Shown piece by piece: positions 7,538 to 14,712 of a DNA stretch of 17,980 nt. Below the pieces are notes generated by a model. The model was not told where the DNA came from. It searched no databases and worked only from the letters and a program-made list of their open reading frames with translations. Positions within the stretch are counted from its first letter, which is position 1, and each line of letters opens with the position of its first letter. The DNA lies in NCBI GenBank assembly GCA_003222935.1, contig QHXL01000018.1, positions 2,199 through 20,178 on the forward strand, in the 5' to 3' direction. The position numbers and the translations under genes were made by a program. The DNA is from Acidobacteriota bacterium (GTDB lineage Bacteria; Acidobacteriota; Blastocatellia; Pyrinomonadales; Pyrinomonadaceae).

Positions 7538-9862
7538 TCAACGCGCTACCACTTCAAAGCTGGTTTCGAGTAACTCTTCCGAATTTGGACCAACCATAAC
7601 TTTGAATTCACCAGGCTCCACTACAAAGCGCATGTCCCTGTTGTAAAACCCCAGATGCTCGGGTTTCAAAACAAATTGCACTCGTCGCTTTTCTCCAGGC
7701 CGCAAGGTGATGCGTTCGAAACCCTTTAATTCCTTTATGGCTCTGGTCACGCTTGATGCCTGGTCCCGGATGTACAGCTGCACTACCTCATCACCGGCTC
7801 GCGACCCGACGTTTTCCACCTCAACAGTAACCGTTAGCTGACCGTCCGGAGTTATGCTGCTAGCACTCAGTTGCGGCGGTCCGAATTTGAATTGTGTGTA
7901 ACTGAGTCCGTAGCCGAACGGATAAAGCGGCGTCACCGGAACATCAAGATACTTTGAAGTATATTTCTGGTCAGTGGGCGGGCGCCCGGTGCTTTTGTGG
8001 TTGTAATACATCGGCACCTGACCTATTGTCCGCGGGAAGGTGACCGGCAACTTGCCGCCCGGATTGATATCTCCGAATAAGACGTCCGCGATTGCTGGAC
8101 CAGCTTGAGTGCCTGCAAACCATGTTTCGAGAATTGCGGGTGAATTTTCAGCCAGCCAGTTGATCGTCAGTGGCCTTCCATTCATCAAGACAACGACGTA
8201 AGGCTTTCCGACTCCATGAATCGCCCGGATCAAATCCATTTGCTTACCAGGTAGATCGAGTGAGGTGCGCGATGCCGCTTCACCACTCATCTCAGCAGTC
8301 TCTCCGATCGCGATAACGCTGACGTCAGCCTCGCGCGCCACGCGCACTGCTTCGTCAATCGAGTTTGGTCCCGCAGGTGTGATCGCGTTTCGTGCCGCCT
8401 CGACGTTTGCCGCAGATGCGACGTTTGTTCCGCCGGCAGTCTCGGTCGCCACGCTCGCGTCATAATTTCCCGTGACTCCGCGACCTTCGATCGCAACGCC
8501 CTTCGCGTAGAGAATTCTGGCGCCGGATACTTTCTCCTTAATTCCGCCAAGCAAGGTGACCGTATTCGCAGCTTTTCCATCGCCTGCCCACGATCCAAGC
8601 ATCGCCTTGGGATCATCAGCGAGTGGTCCGATGACGGCGATTGATTTAACGTTCTTGTTGAGCGGCAATGTATTGCGTTCATTCTTCAGGAGGACCAGCG
8701 ACCGCGCCGCTACCTCACGCGCCGCGGTTACATTTGCCGCGTTCAGGATCACAGTCCGTTCCAGCGCTTCGTCAGCGTAGGGTTTCTCAAATAGCCCGAG
8801 ACGGAACTTGATCCGAAGTATTCGTCGCACTGCATTGTCGATTGTACGTTGCGTAACTTTTCCTTCCCGCAAGAGGCTACCTATGTGCTTGGAATACAAC
8901 CGGCTTACCATTTCCATGTCAGCGCCTGCATTCAGCGCACGTTGAGCAGCCTCGGCTTCCGTAGCGGCAAGTCGATGATTCATTAATTCCAATACTGCCG
9001 TGTAATCAGTGACGACAAAACCGTCAAACTTCCATTCTTCTCGCAAGACCTGTGACAGGGTAAATGGATTAGCGGAAGTGGGAGAACCATTGAGATCGTT
9101 GAAGGCGCTCATAAGTGTTCCGACGCCCGCGTCAACTGCCGCTTTGAAAGGTGGAAAGTAGATCTCACGCAAAACCCTTTCGGACATATCGGTGGTGTTG
9201 TAATCGCGTCCACCCTCAGCCGCACCGTAGGCCACCCAGTGCTTTGCGCAGGAAACAATTTTGTCCGGCTTGCTGTAATCGGTGCCTTGAAATCCTCTCA
9301 CTCGCGCTCGTGCCATCGCCGAACCCAGGTAGGGATCTTCGCCTGAACCTTCGACGATGCGACCCCAACGTGCATCACGCGCAATGTCGACCATCGGCGC
9401 AAATGTCCAATGCACGCCACTCGCCCTCGACTCAGCTGCCGCAACGCTCGCAGCGCGCTCAACAGCCGCGGGATCCCAACTGCTCGCTTCACCAAGGGGA
9501 ACAGGGAAGATGGTGCGATAGCCGTGTATCACGTCGAAGCCAAAGATTAGCGGAATTTTCAAACGCGATTGCTCGATCGCTACTCTTTGCAGTTCGTTTG
9601 AACGCTTCGCGCCTCGGACGTTTAGCGTCGAACCAAGCAGCCCTTTGCGGACAAGCTCGACATGTTCCGGACGATAGTTTCCCTCGGCCTCTCCATCTAA
9701 TTGCTGGAGCTGTCCAAGCTTTTCTTCAAGCGTCATCTTAGCGAGCAAAGCATCGATCCGTTTCTCGATCTCATTCTGTTGTGGCGCTGCGGCGGTACCC
9801 GACAGCGCATAAATTAGAAGGAGAATGATGCTTAATAGACGCGTTGAACTCGCAATCCTCAT
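7538..9862 (-). CDS. bglX: Periplasmic GH3 beta-glucosidase (BglX-like)
   Basis: 774 residues, full length for BglX-type GH3 enzymes, which release glucose from the non-reducing end of beta-glucosides. The signal peptide is residues 1-26 (LLSIILLLIYALSGTAAA), so it acts in the periplasm or outside. Domain order: (beta/alpha)8 barrel about 30-370 with KHWVAYG and GFVVTDYTAV, where D286 is the expected nucleophile; alpha/beta sandwich about 385-600 with SGEAASRTSLDLPG, where E528 is the likely acid/base; fibronectin III-like C-terminal domain about 680-760 (EVVQLYIRD...KELKGFERI). The start is supported by AAGGAGGG at 9871-9878 (minus strand), 8 bases before ATG. It converges on the glucanase gene, separated only by the inverted repeat arrays. 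In beta-1,2-glucan loci of Bacteroidota, a GH3 enzyme finishes the oligosaccharides made by GH144; that pairing is the basis for the pathway guess here. Confidence 0.95.
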   Translation of the reverse strand: MRIASSTRLLSIILLLIYALSGTAAAPQQNEIEKRIDALLAKMTLEEKLGQLQQLDGEAEGNYRPEHVELVRKGLLGSTLNVRGAKRSNELQRVAIEQSRLKIPLIFGFDVIHGYRTIFPVPLGEASSWDPAAVERAASVAAAESRASGVHWTFAPMVDIARDARWGRIVEGSGEDPYLGSAMARARVRGFQGTDYSKPDKIVSCAKHWVAYGAAEGGRDYNTTDMSERVLREIYFPPFKAAVDAGVGTLMSAFNDLNGSPTSANPFTLSQVLREEWKFDGFVVTDYTAVLELMNHRLAATEAEAAQRALNAGADMEMVSRLYSKHIGSLLREGKVTQRTIDNAVRRILRIKFRLGLFEKPYADEALERTVILNAANVTAAREVAARSLVLLKNERNTLPLNKNVKSIAVIGPLADDPKAMLGSWAGDGKAANTVTLLGGIKEKVSGARILYAKGVAIEGRGVTGNYDASVATETAGGTNVASAANVEAARNAITPAGPNSIDEAVRVAREADVSVIAIGETAEMSGEAASRTSLDLPGKQMDLIRAIHGVGKPYVVVLMNGRPLTINWLAENSPAILETWFAGTQAGPAIADVLFGDINPGGKLPVTFPRTIGQVPMYYNHKSTGRPPTDQKYTSKYLDVPVTPLYPFGYGLSYTQFKFGPPQLSASSITPDGQLTVTVEVENVGSRAGDEVVQLYIRDQASSVTRAIKELKGFERITLRPGEKRRVQFVLKPEHLGFYNRDMRFVVEPGEFKVMVGPNSEELLETSFEVVAR

Positions 9863-10060
9863 AACGAGAACCCTCCTTGAGGTAGGTGATCAAGCAGTAC
9901 GGTTTATGCGGAACTAGGGTTCATTAGGCAGACCTGAAAGTCAAGACTGTTTTTGAATAAGTGAGTCCGAAAAATTGCAACCATAACGCCACGAGCTTTT
10001 CATAAGATGGAGCAACTCAACCACTGTCTGAGCAAATCAGTGACTAATGTCTAGTGGATG

Positions 10061-10076
10061 TAAATGCTTTCATTTA
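10061..10076. promoter_or_regulatory. Small palindrome in the divergent GH3 / AhpD-like gap (weak operator candidate)
   Basis: TAAATG-CTTT-CATTTA is a perfect 6-4-6 inverted repeat, 131 bases before the AhpD-like start and 198 bases before the GH3 start. It sits in an AT-rich stretch of the 330-base gap 9863-10192, which otherwise holds only the two ribosome binding sites and no gene I can support. A palindrome of this size can occur by chance. Confidence 0.25.
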
Positions 10077-10192
10077 TGCTCTTGTGAACGTTGGCCGCGT
10101 AACAACGATGGCCGCGTTGCGGGAAACACAAAACAACCCTTGCGGCGACAGATCGGAGTCGCGCGGATCTACGCCGCTTGAAAGGAAAAACT

Positions 10193-10696
10193 ATGAGTCA
10201 ACGTGTGAATTACTTTGAGGAGTCACGGGCGCTGTCGCAAAAACTGTTTGCGCTTGCCGATGAGGTAAAGAAGAGCTCGCTGGGAAACACCCTTATCGAT
10301 CTAGTAAACATAAGAGCCTCTCAAATCAATGGGTGTGCGTTCTGTCTTGATATGCACTGCAAGGAAGCCAAGATTCATGGAGAACAAGAACTGCGCATTT
10401 ATCACATCCCAATTTGGCGAGAATCAACTTTGTTCTCCGAGACTGAACGCGCAGTGCTTGAGTGGACGGAAGTTGTCACCACGCTCTCCGGGCACGGCAT
10501 TAGCGATGAAGTCTACGATAGGGTTCGCGCCCAGTTGAGTGAGACGCAAATCTCCGAGCTGACTTTTGCCATCGGTGTGATCAACCTGTGGAATCGCCTC
10601 AACATCAGTTTCCAACCTGTTCCCGGTTCTCTCGACGAAATGCTTGGCCTAACAGGAGCGGGTTTGAGTAGTCCACAGCGTTCCGCGAAAGCTTGA
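10193..10696 (+). CDS. AhpD-like carboxymuconolactone decarboxylase family protein
   Basis: 167 residues from ATG 10193; an in-frame TTG at 10178 is less likely because AAAGGA (10181-10186) fits as ribosome binding site for the ATG. The key motif is NGCAFCLDMHCKEA: C48, C51 and H55, the CxxCxxxH signature of AhpD-like proteins, which use the two cysteines for peroxidase or disulfide chemistry. The rest is the all-helical CMD fold (LFSETERAVLEWTEVVTTLS near 84-103; SELTFAIGVINLWNRLNI near 124-141). Its length fits single-domain members annotated 'carboxymuconolactone decarboxylase family' or 'alkylhydroperoxidase AhpD family core'. No AhpC or other partner is adjacent. It converges with the DUF389 gene. 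A role in peroxide or electrophile defence is inferred from the family, and the true substrate is unknown. Confidence 0.92.
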   Translation: MSQRVNYFEESRALSQKLFALADEVKKSSLGNTLIDLVNIRASQINGCAFCLDMHCKEAKIHGEQELRIYHIPIWRESTLFSETERAVLEWTEVVTTLSGHGISDEVYDRVRAQLSETQISELTFAIGVINLWNRLNISFQPVPGSLDEMLGLTGAGLSSPQRSAKA

Positions 10697-10704
10697 TATC
10701 AGCA

Positions 10705-10774
10705 AATCCGCCAGATCTCGGACCCTGAAAGATCGAGTTCTTCACTCGACTAGCTTCGCGATCCTCGGCGGATT
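10705..10774. terminator. Possible nested stem-loops between convergent genes
   Basis: AATCCGCC (10705-10712) pairs with GGCGGATT (10767-10774), and inside this TCGAGT (10733-10738) pairs with ACTCGA (10744-10749) around a 5-base loop. It starts 8 bases after the AhpD-like stop and precedes the convergent DUF389 stop at 10859. No U-run follows on either strand, so it is a weak candidate. Confidence 0.3.
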
Positions 10775-10858
10775 CGGTGGTTCTCTCGTCAACCCGCTGG
10801 CTCCATTATTTTGGTAAGCAGCACGTTCGCCCCAGACATCTTTATGCTGTCTCGCGAG

Positions 10859-11698
10859 TTATTCGTGGGCACCTCCCATCGCGCTATTTGCTCTTGTTGG
10901 AACTTCTGTCGACCACGATTCCCCTCTCGAAGCATTCATCTTGAAGCATCTGAGGGCCTTTCCCTTGATTCCCATCGCCGCGTAAGTTGCGAAAGCGGCG
11001 ATGACAATAGCGATAATATTGAGTACGAGTTCCTGTATCAGTCGCTGCGGGGCCGTATCGTTGACAGCCGGAAATCCCAGCACGATACACAGGCCGAACC
11101 AGGCCGGAACGATTGCGACTTGCGCCGTGGCAGCTAACCCGATCAACTCGCGTCGACCGACGTCATCAGCAGTAGCTAATCCGGCAGCGACCCCAACTGC
11201 GAGAGAAACTAAGAAGCCAACTGGCAACGTATTGAAGTCGTAGTACTGCACTGGTGGGTTGGTGAAAATCGCAACTGCCATCCCTCCCGCGAGCAGTAAT
11301 AGGAGTGCGATGGTCAACGAATACAATCCCTGTCCGACCAAACGCCATTGACGAGTCCAGAGCCCGAAGCCAACGCTTTGAATTAACGGCAATAACGGAA
11401 TGAACAGTAGTCCCGCAATCATGAAGAGGAATTTGTACTCTGCCATTCCGTAAGCGAGTAGCAATGCGCCAATCAAGATTCGACCTACAAAGCCGTAGGT
11501 CACCTGCGAGAACTGCCAAAGCTCCTCAAAAATATCCACAGCAGGCGCGACCAAGGGCCTTGTAAGTCGACCAAGCGCTTCATGCGATATCAGTGCGCGT
11601 GGTTGGCGTATTGCGATTGAAAAGTCCTCGCAGGAAAAGAAAGGCGCCGCGGTAATCTCGTCCATGAACGCTTTAGCTAAAGGATTACTCACGTCCAT
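10859..11698 (-). CDS. DUF389-type multi-pass membrane protein, main part
   Basis: 279 residues from ATG 11698. After a soluble ~60-residue lead (LAKAFMDEITAAPFFSCEDF, SIAIRQPRALI), at least five hydrophobic segments follow: about 69-83, 88-107, 125-147, 163-177, 188-211 and 222-245 (LVLNIIAIVIAAFATYAAMG). The segment AVGVAAGLATADDVGRREL, then AATAQVAIVPAWFGL, resembles the core of DUF389 (PF04087) inner-membrane proteins, whose function is unknown. The C-terminal 30 residues are polar. The start overlaps by 10 bases a 44-residue frame that looks like the missing N-terminal DUF389 piece, so ATG 11698 is probably not the original start. The weak upstream sequence (GAAGAGA 12 bases before) agrees. 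As it stands, this is either a translationally coupled two-piece gene or a frameshifted one. Confidence 0.75.
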   Translation of the reverse strand: MDVSNPLAKAFMDEITAAPFFSCEDFSIAIRQPRALISHEALGRLTRPLVAPAVDIFEELWQFSQVTYGFVGRILIGALLLAYGMAEYKFLFMIAGLLFIPLLPLIQSVGFGLWTRQWRLVGQGLYSLTIALLLLLAGGMAVAIFTNPPVQYYDFNTLPVGFLVSLAVGVAAGLATADDVGRRELIGLAATAQVAIVPAWFGLCIVLGFPAVNDTAPQRLIQELVLNIIAIVIAAFATYAAMGIKGKALRCFKMNASRGESWSTEVPTRANSAMGGAHE

Positions 11699-11823
11699 TT
11701 CGATCGAATCTCTTCGAGAATTCGCTTTTCTGCGACAGACACCTCGGAGATGCCGAGGGCGAAAGCGATTTCAGCGATCTGGGTAGCGCTACCTTGAGGC
11801 GCGGTTATGGTGATTTGTCTCAT
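11689..11823 (-). pseudogene. N-terminal piece of the DUF389 gene, separated by a frameshift
   Basis: ATG 11823 opens a 44-residue frame (MRQITITAPQGSATQIAEIA...VSVAEKRILEEIRSKWT) ending in TGA at 11689-11691. It reads like the small N-terminal domain that precedes the membrane part of DUF389 proteins. Adding one A to the AAA run just before ATG 11698 makes TCG AAA ATG GAC GTG, joining both parts into one ~323-residue protein. No good Shine-Dalgarno is visible upstream. It could be a real decayed gene, a coupled pair, or an assembly indel. Confidence 0.6.
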
Positions 11824-12072
11824 ACCTAAAGCGTCAGCCCAGGATGATCTAACGAAGTAGTTCGCTCAACAGGGATTGTCGTACGAGTCCAATACAGCAC
11901 AGAAGTTAGAAAACGATACTTCCTCAGTCCGTTGAGCGATCAATCTTTTCTCTGCGAAGACCCGCAACCGAAATGCCAATGCGCGATGTCCGTCTCAGTA
12001 TGTGTCGAAGTATTTGGTCTTAGAGTTGCTGCTGACTTTGCGAGCGATTACTAAGTCGATGAGGAGACAAAG

Positions 12073-12477
12073 ATGAAAAGGAAAGTCCTATTGTTGAGTG
12101 CGGGGATTGCCGCAGGGTTGCTGTACACACTTGAAAGTAATAGACGCAAATCACGAATCGCGGCTGGGAACGATTCAGGTGCGCTTACCGATCGGCCAGC
12201 TTCGATGGCCACCATTGAGGACGGGAAGGCAACTGTACTGGAGAGTACAGACTACCGCCCGATTGATGATCAGGACACAACTCAAGCCGAGGCTTCACAT
12301 ATCTTGAAAGAGATTCGCGACCGGGCCTTCGACGCGAGTAACGAAAGACTTGCCCTTGCACTGGGTCGCTCGACTGAGGAGATCGATCAATGGACAAGTG
12401 GAGACGGTCTGATTGATGGTGATGCCTTGATGAAAGCCAGAGCGCTCGCCATTCAACGTGACGTTGAGGTTCAGTAA
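12073..12477 (+). CDS. Small membrane-anchored or secreted hypothetical protein
   Basis: 134 residues; GAGGAG at 12061-12066 lies 6 bases before ATG 12073. Residues 1-18 (MKRKVLLLSAGIAAGLLY) form one hydrophobic helix that could be an anchor or a signal peptide without an obvious cleavage site. Residues 25-70 are polar and probably disordered. The C-terminal ~60 residues (ILKEIRDRAFDASNERLALALGRS, then EEIDQWTSGDGLIDGDALMKARALA) look helical and have a helix-turn-helix-like 'LALALGRSTEEIDQW' rhythm, but I do not recognise a family. The next gene starts 13 bases downstream, so the two are probably co-translated. The 249-base gap upstream (11824-12072) shows no further gene. Confidence 0.75.
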   Translation: MKRKVLLLSAGIAAGLLYTLESNRRKSRIAAGNDSGALTDRPASMATIEDGKATVLESTDYRPIDDQDTTQAEASHILKEIRDRAFDASNERLALALGRSTEEIDQWTSGDGLIDGDALMKARALAIQRDVEVQ

Positions 12478-12490
12478 CGGTGTGTAACAG

Positions 12491-12799
12491 ATGCATCTCA
12501 TTCAGCTGTTACTGCCACTGCATGACAATCATAAACAGGCTTTTCCACCCGACTACTTCAACCAGGTGCGAGAAGATCTGATTGATCGCTTTGGAGGGGT
12601 AACTGCATTTGTCCGTTCTCCGGCTGTCGGACTCTGGAAGGGAAACTCAGACGACATCAACCGTGACGAAATGGTGATGTTCGAAGTGCTGTCTGACGAA
12701 CTGGATAAAGATTGGTGGGCTGGATACCGGCAAAAATTGGAAGCTAAGTTTCGTCAGGACGAGGTCCTCATCTGGGCTTCCAATATAACCAGGTTATGA
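12491..12799 (+). CDS. Conserved hypothetical protein (~100 aa)
   Basis: 102 residues, cytoplasmic by composition. The sequence MHLIQLLLPLHDNHKQAFPP, then FNQVREDLIDRFGGVTAFVR and SPAVGLWKG, then MVMFEVLSDELDKDWWAGYR, has the compact alpha/beta pattern of a ferredoxin-like or dimeric barrel fold. I believe similar small proteins occur widely in soil bacteria without known function; that is memory, not a search. There is no Shine-Dalgarno of note, so translation is probably coupled to the gene 13 bases upstream. Conserved-looking W and FxV positions argue for a real gene. Confidence 0.8.
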   Translation: MHLIQLLLPLHDNHKQAFPPDYFNQVREDLIDRFGGVTAFVRSPAVGLWKGNSDDINRDEMVMFEVLSDELDKDWWAGYRQKLEAKFRQDEVLIWASNITRL

Positions 12800-12953
12800 C
12801 TTGAAACCGTGGCATTCCTGTTGCTCTCCACGTTCATGCTTAATCTTAATCGCTGCAATCTGTTTTGAATGAATGCGGCGAAGCTCAAGTCGATGTTTGT
12901 TTTTCAGACTTGAATTACGCAACAGCTAAACGAACGAACAAGGGGAGGAAATC

Positions 12954-13136
12954 ATGGCAGACGATCGTAAACAAAATCAGGGTGGCGGTCAGCAGGGTGG
13001 CGGTCAACAGAGTGGAGGCCGTCAAGGCGGCGGACAGGAAACCGGTGGTCGCCAGGGTCAACAGGGAGGCCAGGGTGGTCAGGGCGGCCAGCAAGGTGGC
13101 CAAGGCCGAAAAGGTGGTCAGCAAAGCGACCGATAA
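12954..13136 (+). CDS. Gly/Gln-rich low-complexity peptide
   Basis: 60 residues, almost entirely G, Q, R and S after MADDRKQNQ, with repeating GGQQGG and GGQGGQ units and scattered Arg/Lys. It is intrinsically disordered and basic. GGGGAGG at 12942-12948, five bases before ATG 12954, is a strong ribosome binding site, and a perfect terminator follows 14 bases after the stop, so this frame is a genuine short transcription unit. An overlapping longer frame lacks a ribosome site and reads as a shadow. It recalls the small Gly-rich stress-induced peptides often seen beside stress genes, but no KGG motif block is clear. Function unknown; RNA binding or aggregation are guesses. Confidence 0.8.
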   Translation: MADDRKQNQGGGQQGGGQQSGGRQGGGQETGGRQGQQGGQGGQGGQQGGQGRKGGQQSDR

Positions 13137-13150
13137 ACTCCAGTCAATAC

Positions 13151-13188
13151 GCGAGGTGAGTCTTAGACGGCTCACCTCGCACTTTTAC
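13151..13188 (+). terminator. Intrinsic terminator after the Gly/Gln-rich peptide gene
   Basis: GCGAGGTGAG (13151-13160) pairs perfectly with CTCACCTCGC (13171-13180). TC/GG at the loop base adds a C-G and a T-G pair. A short T-run (ACTTTTAC) follows. It lies 15 bases after the 13136 stop and 42 bases before the SDR gene, separating the two units. Confidence 0.8.
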
Positions 13189-13229
13189 AAGACGGGATTC
13201 TAAAGTTAGCTCAATCCAGAGAGATTCAT

Positions 13230-14018
13230 ATGGAAAAGAATAAAGGGAAGCTAGCAATCGTAACCGGTGCTTCGACCGGTATTGGCTATGAACTGGCCAA
13301 GTGTTGCGCCGAAGACGGCTTCGATCTTTTGATCGCAGCCGACGAAGCTGAAATTCACACCGCAGCTGAAGACTTCAGGAAGTTAGGTGTGCAGGTGGAC
13401 GCCGTGGAAGTTGACCTGGCTACTACTGAAGGTGTGGACGAACTCTACAGCGCCCTTAACGGTCGCGCTGTTGATGCGTTGCTCGCCAATGCCGGTATTG
13501 GACTGGGCGGCGCTTTTCTTGGTCAGGACTTTGAGGATATTCGTCACGTCATCGATACAAATATTACTGGAACCATTTATCTCGCGCAGAGAATTGGTAA
13601 CGAGATGGTTTCGCGCGGGACTGGGCGAATCTTGTTTACGGGTTCCATTGCCGGCTTCACCCCCGGTACCTTTAACGCAACGTATAACGGCACGAAGGCC
13701 TTCATCGATTCATTCTCCTTTGCATTGCGTAATGAATTGAAAGATACCGGTGTGACTGTGACCTGTTTGATGCCGGGAGCAACAGAGACTGAGTTCTTCG
13801 AGCGCGCCGATATGCTTGATACGAAGATTGGTCAATCGAAGAAAGATGATCCCGTGGATGTTGCAAAGGTCGGATATGAAGCAATGATGAACGGAGAAGG
13901 AGACGTTGTTGCTGGCTTCAAGAACAAGGTGATGTCTGCGGCGGCATTGTTCACACCTTCTGAAACTCTCGCCGAACAACACCGGAAAAAGGCTGAGCCC
14001 GGATCGGCTAATAAATAA
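13230..14018 (+). CDS. Short-chain dehydrogenase/reductase (SDR)
   Basis: 262 residues, normal for classical SDRs, which oxidise or reduce alcohol/carbonyl groups with NAD(P)(H) in the cytoplasm. The nucleotide-binding motif TGASTGIG is at 12-19, NAG at 87-89, and the catalytic residues are N111, S139, Y152 and K156 (YNGTK). The lack of Arg near residues 37-38 (IAADEAE) and presence of D38 lean towards NAD, weakly. AGAGAG lies about 8 bases before ATG 13230. The gene is followed 11 bases later by the SRPBCC membrane anchor frame, then SRPBCC and a zinc alcohol dehydrogenase, all tightly spaced, so it heads a probable operon. The substrate cannot be read from the sequence. Confidence 0.95.
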   Translation: MEKNKGKLAIVTGASTGIGYELAKCCAEDGFDLLIAADEAEIHTAAEDFRKLGVQVDAVEVDLATTEGVDELYSALNGRAVDALLANAGIGLGGAFLGQDFEDIRHVIDTNITGTIYLAQRIGNEMVSRGTGRILFTGSIAGFTPGTFNATYNGTKAFIDSFSFALRNELKDTGVTVTCLMPGATETEFFERADMLDTKIGQSKKDDPVDVAKVGYEAMMNGEGDVVAGFKNKVMSAAALFTPSETLAEQHRKKAEPGSANK

Positions 14019-14029
14019 GGAGTCTTTTG

Positions 14030-14248
14030 ATGAATGAGAGTGCCCTAACCCAGCAAGTGATCGACACCGGTGCCGGTCAAAGCGAAGCCAATGGGAACGG
14101 ATTGATTTCGAAGGCTGTCAGTCATCCCTTTCTTGTAGGTGGGATGGTGCTGGTTGGCGCCGGCTTAGCGTATGCGGCCGCCAAGATAAGTCTCCCCGGG
14201 AGCTCTATTCGTTTTGGCGCGATTTCAAAAATCTTCCACTATTCATGA
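14030..14248 (+). CDS. Membrane-anchor N-terminal part of a split SRPBCC gene
   Basis: 72 residues from ATG 14030, with AAGGAG (14017-14022) 7 bases upstream; a TTG three bases earlier is less likely. Residues about 34-52 (FLVGGMVLVGAGLAYAAAK) form one transmembrane helix. After that, the last ~17 residues (LPGSSIRFGAISKIFHYS) look like out-of-frame read-through: the same DNA in the next frame encodes SPRELYSFWRDFKNLPLF, which runs straight into the following SRPBCC frame. Its TGA overlaps the next ATG (ATGA at 14245-14248). Most likely this is the anchor of one membrane-tethered SRPBCC protein, cut off by a frameshift near 14194-14200. Confidence 0.65.
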   Translation: MNESALTQQVIDTGAGQSEANGNGLISKAVSHPFLVGGMVLVGAGLAYAAAKISLPGSSIRFGAISKIFHYS

Positions 14249-14709
14249 AACATTTGGAGTCAGTCACCTCGATGCCGGACGGACGCACACATTGGGTGGC
14301 GAAAGGAATTGGCGGAATTGGCGCTAGCAAGGTCGAGTGGGATGCTGAAATCTACAACGAGATTGAAAATGAAATGATCGCCTGGCGTTCAGTAGATGAT
14401 GCCGATGTCGTCAATGCCGGCTCAGTTCGTTTTCACGCCGCTCCGACTGGTCATGGGACTTATGTTCGCGTAGTGCTGAACTACAACCCGCCCGCAGGAA
14501 CCGTAGGCGCGTCGCTGGCCCAACTTCTTGGTACCGAACCCGGTCAGTTGATCAAAGAAGAGTTGCGGCGATTCAAACAACTGATGGAAACCGGCGAGAT
14601 AGCAACAATCGATGGCCAATCTTCTGGTCGAGCTGAAGGAGCCGTGGGAATCACCCCCGGGAGCTTCAAAAGCGAAGGAGCAAGTCCAGACGAGAGCCAA
14701 GAGGGATAA
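14245..14709 (+). CDS. SRPBCC (START-like, cyclase/dehydrase type) protein, truncated N-terminus
   Basis: 154 residues from ATG 14245, but the frame is open upstream and encodes SPRELYSFWRDFKNLPLF (14191-14244), a typical first helix of SRPBCC proteins, so the true protein begins earlier. Seen in frame: MKHLESVTSMPDGRTHWVAK, VEWDAEIYNEIENEMIAWRS, AGSVRFHAAPTGHGTYVRVV, then a C-terminal helix IKEELRRFKQLMETGEIA and a ~30-residue polar tail. The fold makes a deep hydrophobic pocket for lipids or other hydrophobic ligands; no catalytic residue can be assigned. It sits between an SDR and a zinc alcohol dehydrogenase (3-base gap to the latter). One extra base in the CCCC-GGG run would fuse it to the anchor, giving about 226 residues, although the first beta strand would still look short. 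Confidence 0.8.
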   Translation: MKHLESVTSMPDGRTHWVAKGIGGIGASKVEWDAEIYNEIENEMIAWRSVDDADVVNAGSVRFHAAPTGHGTYVRVVLNYNPPAGTVGASLAQLLGTEPGQLIKEELRRFKQLMETGEIATIDGQSSGRAEGAVGITPGSFKSEGASPDESQEG

Positions 14710-14712
14710 GCA

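Noticed and set aside
7344..7541. 65-aa minus-strand reading frame in the repeat array
   Set aside because: It is made of translated repeat units, has no ribosome binding site, and repeats the same peptide as the glucanase tail.
9151..9741. 196-aa plus-strand frame opposite the GH3 gene
   Set aside because: It is rich in Arg, Pro and Ser as expected for an antisense shadow of a conserved gene and has no ribosome site.
10178..10192. TTG start for the AhpD-like protein
   Set aside because: The AAAGGA ribosome site lies after the TTG and fits ATG 10193.
12865..13203. 112-aa Arg/Lys/Val-rich frame overlapping the Gly/Gln-rich peptide gene
   Set aside because: Its composition is the frame-shifted image of the Gly/Gln codons, it lacks a ribosome site and it reads through the terminator hairpin.
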